Assembly: GCA_035574175.1 (NCBI GenBank)
Contig: DATLZB010000145.1
Coordinates: forward strand, 1 to 40,583
DNA length: 40,583 nucleotides
Direction of reading: 5' to 3'
Source of the DNA: DATLZB01 sp035574175
GTDB lineage: Bacteria > Pseudomonadota > Alphaproteobacteria > Rhizobiales > Hyphomicrobiaceae
Below, piece by piece: positions 8,721 to 17,826 of this stretch. Under the pieces are notes generated by a model. The model did not search any database, had not been told where the DNA came from, and saw nothing but the letters and a program-made list of their open reading frames with translations. The position numbers were made by a program, and so were the translations under genes. Position 1 is the first letter of the stretch, and each line of letters opens with the position of its first letter.

Positions 8721-8836
8721 CGGTTTGTTAACGTTGCCCTTTTCATAACAACGGCTGGGCTCGTACCGCAAAACGCCATCTTTGACCGGCAAGCTCGCTC
8801 CCTAGAGAGTGCATGGGTGTAGGGGGAAGACACGAC

Positions 8837-10126
8837 ATGCTGGAGTCCTGGCGAAGCGCCGGCCTTGCGATCTGTCGCCTGGCTGGACTTGGTGCCTTGC
8901 TGCTGGCCCCGCAGATCGGCGCCGTTGACACCAGGGCCGAGGACACCTCACCGGGGCAGACTCTGCAAGGCGACCTGCTCTCGACCCGCTTCGCCGTTGG
9001 GCTCGAGCGCAGCGTGGACTATCAGGTCTTCACTCTGACCAACCCGAACCGGGTGATCGTCGAACTCGCCGCGGTGCGCATGCAGCTTCCTTCGCCGACC
9101 GGTGACAAGCCCGTTGGGTTGATCAAGTCGTTTCGAGGCGGCCTTTCGGCTCCGGGTCAGTTCCGGATCGTCATCGATGTCGTCGCCCCTGTCGTCGTGG
9201 AGCGGCAGACGATCGAGCCCTCCCCGTCGGGCAAGGGGCACAGGTTGGTCCTCGACATCATCCCCGCCCCGTCCGTGACCGACGATGTACCGCACTCCCG
9301 TCCCCCCTTGAAGATGGCCTCCTACGGCCTCGGCGCCGGCAGCCTGCAGCCGCCGGTGCCGCGCCCGGCCGAACGACCCGAGGTCAGAGCAGCCAAGTCT
9401 TACAAGCCCGTGATCGTCATCGACCCGGGCCACGGCGGACACGATTCCGGCGCCGAGAAGAACGGTGTCGTGGAGAAGGACGTTGTGTTGGCGTTCGGCA
9501 AGGCCCTGCGCGACAAGCTGGCGACGAGCGGCCAGTACAAGGTTCTTATGACCCGCGAGAGCGACGTATTCGTACCCCTCGACGAGCGCCGTGCCTTCGC
9601 CGAGAACAACCAGGCCGCGCTCTTCATCGCCGTGCACGCGGACTACGCGCGATCGCAGGCACGTGGCGCGACCATCTATTCGCTCCGAGAATCGGTTGCC
9701 GATGCCCTTCGCCGTTCCGCCAAATCCGAGCTCCCCTCCAACCTGATGTCGCGCGCCGAGCTTCAAGCGCTTCAGCGGTCTGGCGACGCCGAGACCGTTC
9801 GCCGTATCCTCGCCGACCTGATCGAGAGCGAGGTCGACATCACCAAGGAACGTACCGGAGTCTTTACCCGCTCAGTTATCGAGTACATGGGCCAGAGCAC
9901 GAACTTGAAGGAGAACCCCGACCGCTCGGCCGCATTCCGGGTGCTCAAGACTGCGCAGGTGCCTGCTGTTTTGATCGAGCTCGCCTACGTATCGAATGCG
10001 GAGGACGCCAGGCTGCTGAAGTCCGATCATTGGAGGGATAAGGTGGCCGATTCGATCATGGAAGCGATCGAGAACTACTTCGCCAATCAGAAAGCGAAGC
10101 CCCTCGCCAACATGCTCCCCGAGTGA
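8837..10126 (+). CDS. amiC: Periplasmic N-acetylmuramoyl-L-alanine amidase (AMIN + amidase_3)
   Basis: A 429-residue exported zinc amidase that cleaves the bond between MurNAc and the stem peptide during septum splitting. Residues 1-35 look like a signal peptide with hydrophobic core LAICRLAGLGALLLAPQIGA. Residues about 42-145 form an AMIN domain, which targets peptidoglycan or the division site. A Pro-rich linker follows, and residues 190-415 form the amidase_3 domain. Zinc ligands are visible: H199 in IDPGHGGHDSG, E213 in VVEKD and H267 in VHADY, with catalytic E381 in LIELAYVSN. The ATG at 8837 follows AGGGGGAAG; the in-frame ATG at 8813 has a poorer ribosome site. The inserted stretch of residues 283-345 is the usual autoinhibitory-helix region. 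In E. coli such enzymes need an EnvC or NlpD-type activator, not seen here. Confidence 0.93.
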   Translation: MLESWRSAGLAICRLAGLGALLLAPQIGAVDTRAEDTSPGQTLQGDLLSTRFAVGLERSVDYQVFTLTNPNRVIVELAAVRMQLPSPTGDKPVGLIKSFRGGLSAPGQFRIVIDVVAPVVVERQTIEPSPSGKGHRLVLDIIPAPSVTDDVPHSRPPLKMASYGLGAGSLQPPVPRPAERPEVRAAKSYKPVIVIDPGHGGHDSGAEKNGVVEKDVVLAFGKALRDKLATSGQYKVLMTRESDVFVPLDERRAFAENNQAALFIAVHADYARSQARGATIYSLRESVADALRRSAKSELPSNLMSRAELQALQRSGDAETVRRILADLIESEVDITKERTGVFTRSVIEYMGQSTNLKENPDRSAAFRVLKTAQVPAVLIELAYVSNAEDARLLKSDHWRDKVADSIMEAIENYFANQKAKPLANMLPE

Positions 10127-10156
10127 GAGATGAAAACCGCTCTTGGGTAAAGCCAA

Positions 10157-10177
10157 GGCCGGCCACGCGGGCCGGCC
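10157..10177 (+). terminator. Probable terminator of the amidase gene
   Basis: A perfect 8-base stem, GGCCGGCC (10157-10164), loop ACGCG, GGCCGGCC (10170-10177), begins 30 bases after the amidase stop and is followed by CCTTCGATTTCG. The U-tract is weak but the stem is very stable. Confidence 0.6.
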
Positions 10178-10883
10178 CCTTCGATTTCGTGGCCGGCGTC
10201 GGGCTCGCACGGCCCCACCGGCAGAATTGAACTAGGCCGTACTTGGCGGCTTCAGGAGCTTGAGGCGCCAGAGGGGAACCAGGAACCACTCCGGTTCGGG
10301 CCGAAGGGAGCATGACGTGCTCGGACACGGACAGCTCGGGACGGCCACGGACCTTGGTTGTCGGCGCTTCAGCATGGGCCACTCCATCTCAGTTTCAGTG
10401 CGCGCCGGCGCCCTCACGGGCGCATCCGCCGACGCCACGTTGGCGGGCAGCCGTGCGCTCCAGGCACGCACATGCCCGGCAGCTTCGTGTGTCGTTCACG
10501 GCAAAACGGCGCAGCGGTCCAGGATGGGAGAGAAGTAAGACTGGACTGCCCTTCGAACGACCGGCTGGCCATCCCCCCGGCGGTCCCATCCATCCCGCCC
10601 TGGACCCAGTCGGCACACCGGTGCCGGAGCCGATTGAAATAGACTTGCAGATGCCACAAGGCTTGACAGCCTTCGTGCCCCGACGCGCACCCCACGCCGC
10701 GTCGCAACGCACGAGCGCGGCGGGCAGGGTCGCTTGCCCTGTGGATAAAAGCTAAGTGATTCGGGCCCCCGGCGCGTGGGTCGGAAACGCCGTGCCGGGC
10801 AATTTTTGCCGCGCGGTGCGCAAAAACGGACTTGACGACATGCGCTGGGGTGATTTGCGCGGGCTGTTCCGGGTGGCAAGCGG
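10178..10883. other. About 700 bases without a convincing gene
   Basis: Open frames exist on both strands (for example 10312-10755 plus and 10414-10707 minus), but their translations are Pro/Arg/Ala-rich, lack recognisable motifs and have no good ribosome sites, so I do not call them. The only clear structure is the inverted repeat at 10803-10826. The stretch could be a decayed gene, a long untranslated region or an unrecognised RNA. Confidence 0.5.
10803..10826 (-). terminator. Inverted repeat downstream of rpoH, candidate terminator
   Basis: TTTTTGC at 10803-10809 pairs exactly with GCAAAAA at 10820-10826, with a G+C-rich loop between. It lies 58 bases past the rpoH stop. The A/T ends form part of the stem, so a canonical U-tract is not clear. 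Confidence 0.35.
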
Positions 10884-11774
10884 TTATGCCCGTGCCCCCG
10901 CCTCCACGCCCTTAGCCGAGTTTCTCACCGCCTTTTGCACCTTCTCGAAGGCCCGAACCTCGATCTGGCGGATCCTCTCCCTGCTGACGCCGAACTCCGC
11001 CGACAGATCCTCAAGCGTTGCCGGCTCCTCGGCCAGCCGCCGGGCTTCGAAGATGCGCCGCTCGCGATCGCTGAGCGAGCCCAGCGCCTTCTTGAGCAGG
11101 CCGCGCCTCATGTGGAACTCCTCGCTTTCGGCGAGCCGTTCCTCTTGATCCGGCGCATCGTCCACGAGCCAGTCCTGCCACTCTCCGGCGTCGGCCTCCG
11201 CCCGCACCGGCGCGTTGAGGGAGGCATCGCCGCTGAGCCTCCGGTTCATGGTGATGACGTCGTCCTCGGGAACCCCGAGCTTGTTGGCGATCGACTTGAC
11301 CTGCTCTGGCTTGAGGTCGCCGTCTTCCAATGCCTGGAGCTGACCCTTTATGCGGCGCAGGTTGAAAAAGAGCTTCTTCTGTGCCGCAGTCGTGCCCATC
11401 TTGACCAGGCTCCACGAGCGCAGAATGTACTCCTGGATCGAGGCGCGAATCCACCACATGGCGTAAGTGGCTAACCGGAAACCCTTGTCTGGGTCGAAGC
11501 GCTTGACCGCCTGCATCAGACCCACATTGCCTTCCGAAATCACCTCGCCGATGGGCAAGCCATATCCGCGATAGCCCATGGCAATGCGGGCCACCAGCCG
11601 CAAGTGCGACGTGATCAGCTTGTGCGCTGCATCGGCGTCGGCGTGCTCCCGCCAACGCTTTGCGAGCATGTACTCCTCATCCGGCTCCAGCATGGGAAAG
11701 CGGCGGATCTCCTCGAGATACCGCGCCAGTCCCACGGAACCCCCAGCCAAGGTCGGTAGCGCTTTGGTGCTCAT
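10884..11774 (-). CDS. rpoH: RNA polymerase sigma factor RpoH (heat-shock sigma32)
   Basis: A 296-residue sigma factor. Region 2 contains HLRLVARIAMGYRGYGLP, then GLMQAVKRFDP and FRLATYAMWWIRASIQEYIL (core binding and -10 recognition). The RpoH box, diagnostic for heat-shock sigma factors, is QKKLFFNLR at residues 132-140; the usual consensus begins QRKLFFNLR. Region 4.2 ends with LSAEFGVSRERIRQIEVRAFEKVQ, the -35-binding HTH. It directs transcription of chaperones and proteases, and could plausibly serve the two hsp20 genes and the degP-type gene in this window, though I did not find matching promoters. The ATG at 11774 is favoured because GGAGAGGAG precedes it; a GTG at 11780 is the alternative. 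Many alphaproteobacteria carry two rpoH copies; which this is cannot be decided. Confidence 0.95.
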   Translation of the reverse strand: MSTKALPTLAGGSVGLARYLEEIRRFPMLEPDEEYMLAKRWREHADADAAHKLITSHLRLVARIAMGYRGYGLPIGEVISEGNVGLMQAVKRFDPDKGFRLATYAMWWIRASIQEYILRSWSLVKMGTTAAQKKLFFNLRRIKGQLQALEDGDLKPEQVKSIANKLGVPEDDVITMNRRLSGDASLNAPVRAEADAGEWQDWLVDDAPDQEERLAESEEFHMRRGLLKKALGSLSDRERRIFEARRLAEEPATLEDLSAEFGVSRERIRQIEVRAFEKVQKAVRNSAKGVEAGARA

Positions 11775-12130
11775 GTCCACTCCTCTCCGCCTGCGTGTGC
11801 ACCCGCAGGGGATTGATCATCCAGCCTTCTGCCAGGCGGCGAAGCCGACGTTTACCGAGCCATTAGCCTGCCCGGTCGGCGCCTACAAATTACATCGCTG
11901 TCATCTATGCGTAACGGTGCGTCACGGTTTGGTGACATGCTCCGCGCCCAAGACGCGTGCGACCCGACAATTCCGTCGCATCCGCATCGCCGCTGCACGC
12001 CCGCAGCAGGCCTGCTTGTCGCCGCGCTGCCCTGTTTGCACGTTCATCGGCACCACTTCTTATAGCAATTGTCCCGGTGCAAGTCCAAACGAGTGTGGAC
12101 GCTCGGCGGCAGCGGGTTAATGCGGCGCTG
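11775..12130. other. rpoH leader and spacer to rluD
   Basis: A 356-base interval with no convincing gene. It must contain the rpoH promoter. A short inverted repeat GTCAC-N6-GTGAC lies at 11921-11936, about 150 bases upstream of the rpoH start, and could be an operator; no known regulator site was recognised. Possible -35/-10 elements on the minus strand are weak. Confidence 0.4.
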
Positions 12131-13150
12131 TCAGCCGGAGTTCAATTTGCAGCCGAATTGCAGGGTGTTCAGCAGCTGAGCGAAGTCGGCAGGCGGCGCG
12201 CTGTCGAAGGCGAGCCGTTCGCCCGTAACCGGGTGGAGAAACCCGAGATGGGCGGCGTGCAAAGCCTGCCGCCCGAGCCGGGCGAGTGCCGCCCGTGCTT
12301 CAGGTGCGAGCTTGCGCGCGCTGGCAGCATAGCTCGCGCCGTAGGTGGGATCGCCCAAAAGCGGATGGCCGATATGCGCAAAGTGCACGCGAATTTGATG
12401 GGTCCGCCCGGTCATTAGGCGTGCACGGACAAGGGCAAGGGCCGGCTTGCCACGAGCATCGTTGAATACCTGCTCTAGGGCATAATGGGTGATCGCCCGC
12501 CGCCCGCCGTCCGACACGGCGATCTTGGTACGGTTTGCCGTGCTGCGCTTGAGCGGCGCGTCGACTGTCCCGCGCGGGCGCCGTGGCACCCCCCATACCA
12601 GCGCAAGATAGGCGCGGGACAACGACCCATCCGATCCGTGCGCGGCAAACTGCCGGGCGAGGCCTGCATGCGCGGCATCGGTCTTGGCCACCACCATCAG
12701 GCCGGAGGTACCCTTATCGAGCCGGTGGACGATGCCGGGCCGCTTCACCCCGCCGATACCGGACAGGCTCGTGCCGCAATGGGCGATGAGCGCATTGACC
12801 AACGTTCCCGAGCCATGGCCGGCGGCCGGATGCACGACGAGACCGGCCGGCTTGTCGATCACGATCACGTGGCGGTCCTCATAGACGACGTTGAGGGGGA
12901 TCGGCTCGGCCGCCGGCGCTGGCGCCTCCGCCTCCGGCACGTCGATCTCGATCACCTCCCCCAATTTGACCCTCGCGCCGGCGTCCACTAACGTGCCACG
13001 CGCGCTGCGCACCATGCCTTGCCTGATCAGCGCCTGGACGCGAGACCTGGTTGCGCCGGCGATGCGGTCGGTGAGAAAGCGGTCGAGCCGCAGCTGAGCG
13101 GCGTCTTCCCCGACGCTGAAGCGATAGCGATGATGAGTTTGGCCGCTCAT
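12131..13150 (-). CDS. rluD: 23S rRNA pseudouridine synthase RluD-type
   Basis: A 339-residue enzyme that converts specific uridines to pseudouridine in 23S rRNA (positions 1911/1915/1917 for E. coli RluD). Residues 18-70 form an S4 RNA-binding domain (LRLDRFLTDRIAGATRSRVQ). The catalytic domain carries the RluA-family motif HRLDKGTSGLMVVAK, with D145 as the nucleophilic aspartate. Other family signatures are YEDRHVIVIDKPAGLVVHP and TGRTHQIRVHFAHIGHPLLGD. The ATG at 13150 begins the compact family-length form; an in-frame upstream start at 13246 overlaps the divergent DUF6476 gene and is unlikely. RluD beside rpoH and a divergent DUF6476 gene is a familiar alphaproteobacterial arrangement. 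RluC or another RluA-family member is a minor alternative. Confidence 0.9.
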   Translation of the reverse strand: MSGQTHHRYRFSVGEDAAQLRLDRFLTDRIAGATRSRVQALIRQGMVRSARGTLVDAGARVKLGEVIEIDVPEAEAPAPAAEPIPLNVVYEDRHVIVIDKPAGLVVHPAAGHGSGTLVNALIAHCGTSLSGIGGVKRPGIVHRLDKGTSGLMVVAKTDAAHAGLARQFAAHGSDGSLSRAYLALVWGVPRRPRGTVDAPLKRSTANRTKIAVSDGGRRAITHYALEQVFNDARGKPALALVRARLMTGRTHQIRVHFAHIGHPLLGDPTYGASYAASARKLAPEARAALARLGRQALHAAHLGFLHPVTGERLAFDSAPPADFAQLLNTLQFGCKLNSG

Positions 13151-13204
13151 GAAGCGTTTGGGACGCAGTGAATATGGTTTGAGCGAAGCGGGTGCGGCTC
13201 CGAC

Positions 13205-13555
13205 ATGACCGATGTCTCGGACACAGGCCCGCTGAAACCTGCCCACGTCCGCCTGCTCAAGATCGCGGTGGTGACCATGGGCATCCTCATCCTAGCGGGT
13301 TTTGGCGCGGTGGTGCTGCGCATCGCACATTTGGCCTCCAACCTATCGGAAGGCGGATCGGCCCCAGGCAACATCGAGCTCAGGGCCAGGCTGGCCCTGC
13401 CGCCCGGCGCCGTCATCCGTCTGATGGCACTCTCTGGCGACCGGCTTGCCCTACATTACGACGGCCCGGAGGGGGCCGGCATAGCAGTGGTGAACCTCTC
13501 GACCGGCGCGGTGGTGAGCCGCTTTGGCATTGTGCGGGAAACGCCATCGCCCTGA
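13205..13555 (+). CDS. DUF6476-family small membrane protein
   Basis: A 116-residue protein with one membrane helix at residues 18-42 (LLKIAVVTMGILILAGFGAVV) after a short cytosolic tail. The external part (residues 43-116) is mostly beta-like, with LPPGAVIRLMALSGDRLALHYDG and a closing VNLSTGAVVSRFGI, suggesting a small lumen-facing sandwich. The family sits divergently from rluD in many alphaproteobacteria and has no assigned function. The two start codons are 55 bases apart, so the promoters must overlap. tRNA-Glu follows 74 bases downstream on the same strand. Confidence 0.75.
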   Translation: MTDVSDTGPLKPAHVRLLKIAVVTMGILILAGFGAVVLRIAHLASNLSEGGSAPGNIELRARLALPPGAVIRLMALSGDRLALHYDGPEGAGIAVVNLSTGAVVSRFGIVRETPSP

Positions 13556-13629
13556 TGCGGAATGCAGGTGCCTTCGATGCCGCTTGATCGGCATCGACGC
13601 GTCTCCTATAGCTGGCGTGAGGCCGATCT

Positions 13630-13705
13630 GCCCCGTTCGTCTAGTGGCCTAGGACGCCAGCCTCTCACGTTGGTAACAGGGGTTCGAGTCCCCTACGGGG
13701 CGCCA
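13630..13705 (+). tRNA. tRNA-Glu (anticodon CTC)
   Basis: A complete cloverleaf can be drawn. Acceptor GCCCCGT pairs with ACGGGGC, the D stem is GTCT/GGAC, and the anticodon stem is CCAGC/GTTGG with loop CTCTCAC and anticodon CTC at 13664-13666. The T arm is AGGGG-TTCGAGT-CCCCT. The discriminator is G and the CCA end is encoded (13703-13705). The anticodon reads GAG codons. No integrase or attachment-site duplication is seen beside it. Confidence 0.96.
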
Positions 13706-13975
13706 TCTGCGAACAAAGCTCCGAACCCCGGTGCTCGCCAATGCGCGCATTCCAGCTCACGAACGCCCACCCGCGCCCGTCTGGTTCCTCAGTTCGGCCG
13801 TAGCGCCGTTCCTCCGCCCGGCCTGCAGCCGATCATCGCCGTTGCACGCAGGAACCGTCAAGAACGGCCGTCTGCCACCGCCGCCCATGGTGCCCATCTC
13901 ATTTTCGCCACGACGTGGGTTGCAATAGGCACCGGAGCGTCCTGCTGCCCTCCCCTGGTTCGACCCCGTTTATCT

Positions 13976-14764
13976 CTAATAGACGCGCAAGGCCGCCGGG
14001 GTCGGCAGATCGATGCCGCCGATCTGGGCCCTCGAAGCCAAGCGGGCGATGTACTGCGCCACGGCGAGACGACGGCTGCGCTCCTCAAGATACTGAGCGA
14101 TCCGTTCGCGCACGGCCTCGAACGGGAGCGCTTGACCAGGGATGTGCCGGTCGAGTCGGATGATGTGGAAGCCGTAGCGCGTTTCCACTGGCGCCCTCGT
14201 CATCTCGCCTGGCTGCAAGCGGAGCAGCGCCTGCTCGAACTCGGGCGTGGTGGTACGTTCGGTGATCTGGCCGAGATTGCCTCCCGAAGCTGCCGACGGG
14301 CAATCGGAATGCGCTCTCGCCAACTCGGCGAATCGCGCCGGCTCTGCCTGGAGGTGAGAGAGCAGCGCAAACGCGCGTTCGCGCGCCGAGGCGAAGGCGT
14401 CGGGCTCATCGCGCCGCGCCCCGATCAGGATATGGGAGGCCTCGTAGATGTCCGGGGCGCGAAAGCGGGCTTTGTTGCTCTCGTAGTAGCGCCGGCAGGC
14501 CGCCTCGTCAGGATCGGGGGTAGCAACCTCCCGCTCGACCAGCTGGCGCACGAGCGCCTCCTCCCTTGCCTCGCGCCGGCCTGCGCCATCCGTGGACGGA
14601 GAGGCAACGAGTCCCAACCGCTGCGCCTCCTGCAACAGCAGTTCGCGAACAACGAGGGCGCGGGCGGCAGCCGTCCACGCCGCGAGCGGCGTTGGCGCCG
14701 GGTGGTTTTGCGTCTCGCGCGATATGGCGTCGTGAGCGATGACAACACCGTTAACCGATACCAC
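13976..14764 (-). CDS. Parvulin-type peptidyl-prolyl isomerase, last gene of the nar operon
   Basis: A protein of about 262 residues with a helical N-terminal chaperone region (residues 1-95) and a parvulin rotamase domain at about 105-205: YEASHILIGARRDE, FAELARAHSDCPSAASGGNLG, PGEMTRAPVETRYGFHIIRLD. The fold matches PpiC/SurA/NifM-type isomerases, and such a gene commonly closes alphaproteobacterial nar operons, presumably helping NarGHI fold. There is no clear signal peptide, so a cytosolic role is likely. The start is uncertain: the only ATG (14926) lies inside narI, so I chose GTG at 14764, which gives the typical VVSVNGVVI opening; its ribosome site is weak. The gap to narI is 46 bases. 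Confidence 0.85.
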   Translation of the reverse strand: MVSVNGVVIAHDAISRETQNHPAPTPLAAWTAAARALVVRELLLQEAQRLGLVASPSTDGAGRREAREEALVRQLVEREVATPDPDEAACRRYYESNKARFRAPDIYEASHILIGARRDEPDAFASARERAFALLSHLQAEPARFAELARAHSDCPSAASGGNLGQITERTTTPEFEQALLRLQPGEMTRAPVETRYGFHIIRLDRHIPGQALPFEAVRERIAQYLEERSRRLAVAQYIARLASRAQIGGIDLPTPAALRVY

Positions 14765-14810
14765 CTTTCGTTGACCCGGAAGGTTGGATCTCGCCGAGCA
14801 GCTCACGGCT

Positions 14811-15545
14811 TCACTCCGCGGGTTCGCTGATGCGGCCCGCGAGCAAGGGCCGCCAAGCGGGGCGATTTGTGCGTACCACCTGGTAGCCGCGCCGACCGAG
14901 GTACCAAACGGGTGCGCTCCAAACATGCACGAGGCGCGTGAACGGAAATACCAGGAAAATGGTCAGGCCGAGAAAGAGGTGCGCCTTGAAGATCGGATGG
15001 GCGTCGGCAACCAGGGTCCAGGCATCGAGCCGCAAGGTCAGCACGCCCTGCGCCCAGGCCATGAAACGCACCATCTCGTGGCCGTCGAGGTGGTCGAGAG
15101 ACACCGGGATGGTCGCGAGGCCCAGGATGAGCTGGACATAGAGCAGCAGGAGCACGGCGATGTCGCCGAACGACGACGTCCTGCGGATGCGCGCATCGGA
15201 AAGCCGGCGATGAATGAGAAGGGTGAGTCCGATGAAGCAGGCGATGCCTGCGATGCCGCCGATCAGGATCGCCATCCACTGCTTGGCCGTGTGCGAGATG
15301 CCGATGGCGTCGAACACCTGGATCGGCGTCAGCAGCCCGACGAGATGGCCGACAAAGATGATCAGTATGCCGACGTGGAACAGGTTGGAGCCCCACATGA
15401 GCTGGCGCCGGCGCAAAAGCTGGCTCGAGCCGCTCCGCCAGGTATATTGCTCCCGATCGAAGCGCAGGAGGCTGCCGAGCAGGAATACAGTCAGGCACAC
15501 GTATGGATACCAACCGAACACGATCTGATTGATGACGTCACGCAT
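14811..15545 (-). CDS. narI: Respiratory nitrate reductase gamma subunit NarI (cytochrome b)
   Basis: A 244-residue membrane subunit with five helices that binds two b hemes, oxidises quinol on the outer face and passes electrons to NarH. The family-specific features are the start INQIVFGWYPYVCLTVFLLG, then YTWRSGSSQLLRRRQLMWGS, HVGILIIFVGHLVG, DGHEMVRFMAWAQGV and the C-terminal FPFTRLVHVWSAPVWYLGR. The conserved histidines that ligate heme (NLFHVGI, FVGHLVG, LDHLDGHE, RLVHVW) are all present. The ATG at 15545 fits the family start; an upstream in-frame start would overlap narJ. The narJ stop is 11 bases upstream. Confidence 0.96.
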   Translation of the reverse strand: MRDVINQIVFGWYPYVCLTVFLLGSLLRFDREQYTWRSGSSQLLRRRQLMWGSNLFHVGILIIFVGHLVGLLTPIQVFDAIGISHTAKQWMAILIGGIAGIACFIGLTLLIHRRLSDARIRRTSSFGDIAVLLLLYVQLILGLATIPVSLDHLDGHEMVRFMAWAQGVLTLRLDAWTLVADAHPIFKAHLFLGLTIFLVFPFTRLVHVWSAPVWYLGRRGYQVVRTNRPAWRPLLAGRISEPAE

Positions 15546-15556
15546 GGGAGGCCTCG

Positions 15557-16299
15557 TCAGGAGCGGGGGCGCCGGCTGTAGGTGATGAGGGGACGCTTGG
15601 GCACGGACGCCGGCATGCTCGCCGCCGGACGCTGGGCGGCGCGTATCTTGGCGATAAGCCCGTCCTTGCCGCACTGGACTGCGGAGGCGGGGCCGAAGGT
15701 GACCTCCTCCTCCGACCAGGCCGCGTCCAATGCCGCCAGGTCTTGCGGATCGTCGTCAGGCTCGTTGAGCAAAGACTCCACTGCCGCATCCTGCGGCTTG
15801 GCTGGGGCAAGAACCTGGGTGCAGGAGAACACTGCCGCGTAGGAATCCTTGCGCTTCTCAAGCCGCAGCCTGATGGCTTCAAGAATGTGGGCGATCTCGG
15901 TGATTAAGCTGCGTGCCTCGGCTTGCGGGACCTCTGACAGGAACTCAAGGAACAGCGGCAGGTGGTCCGGCAATTCGCGTCCGCCAATGGCCAGGCCGTG
16001 GCGCTCGTAGAGCGCCATCAAGTCGACCATGGCTTGGCCGCGGTCGCGGCTTTCGCCATGCACGTGCTCGAAGAGGTGAAGCGAAAGCGACCGCGTGCGG
16101 TCGAACAGCAGCACGTAGCGCTCCTGTAAATCGTAGAGGTCGCCCGTCGCGATCTCCTCCAGGAGGCGGTCGAGGCCGTCACGGTTCTTGCGTGGGAGGC
16201 AGCGTTCGGCATCAAGCGCTGCACGCATCTCGGGGACTGCCGCCTTCATCTCCGCGGTCGGGTAGCAAAGCAGCGCAGACAGAACTTTGAGGGTGCGCT

Positions 16300-16303
<4 letters not shown>
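15557..16303 (-). CDS. narJ: Nitrate reductase assembly chaperone NarJ
   Basis: A 248-residue cytosolic chaperone of the TorD/DmsD/NarJ family, needed for insertion of the molybdenum cofactor into NarG before the complex docks on NarI. Visible family motifs are LKVLSALLCYPT at the start, YVLLFDRTRSLSLHLFEHVHGESRDRGQAM in the middle, and LPLFLEFLS. The C-terminal third is longer than in E. coli NarJ, with a low-complexity acidic stretch and a basic tail (PKRPLITYSRRPRS). The start overlaps the narH stop by four bases (ATGA), so translation is coupled. Confidence 0.95.

Positions 16304-17822
<1,519 letters not shown>

Positions 17823-17826
<4 letters not shown>

Noticed and set aside
10312..10755. 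Candidate 147-residue gene between amidase and rpoH
   Set aside because: Pro/Arg/Ala-rich, no ribosome site, several equally long frames on both strands in the same stretch.
13630..13705. tRNA-Glu as an integration site for a mobile island
   Set aside because: No integrase and no repeated copy of the tRNA 3' end were seen in the flanking sequence; gene content on both sides is ordinary chromosomal.
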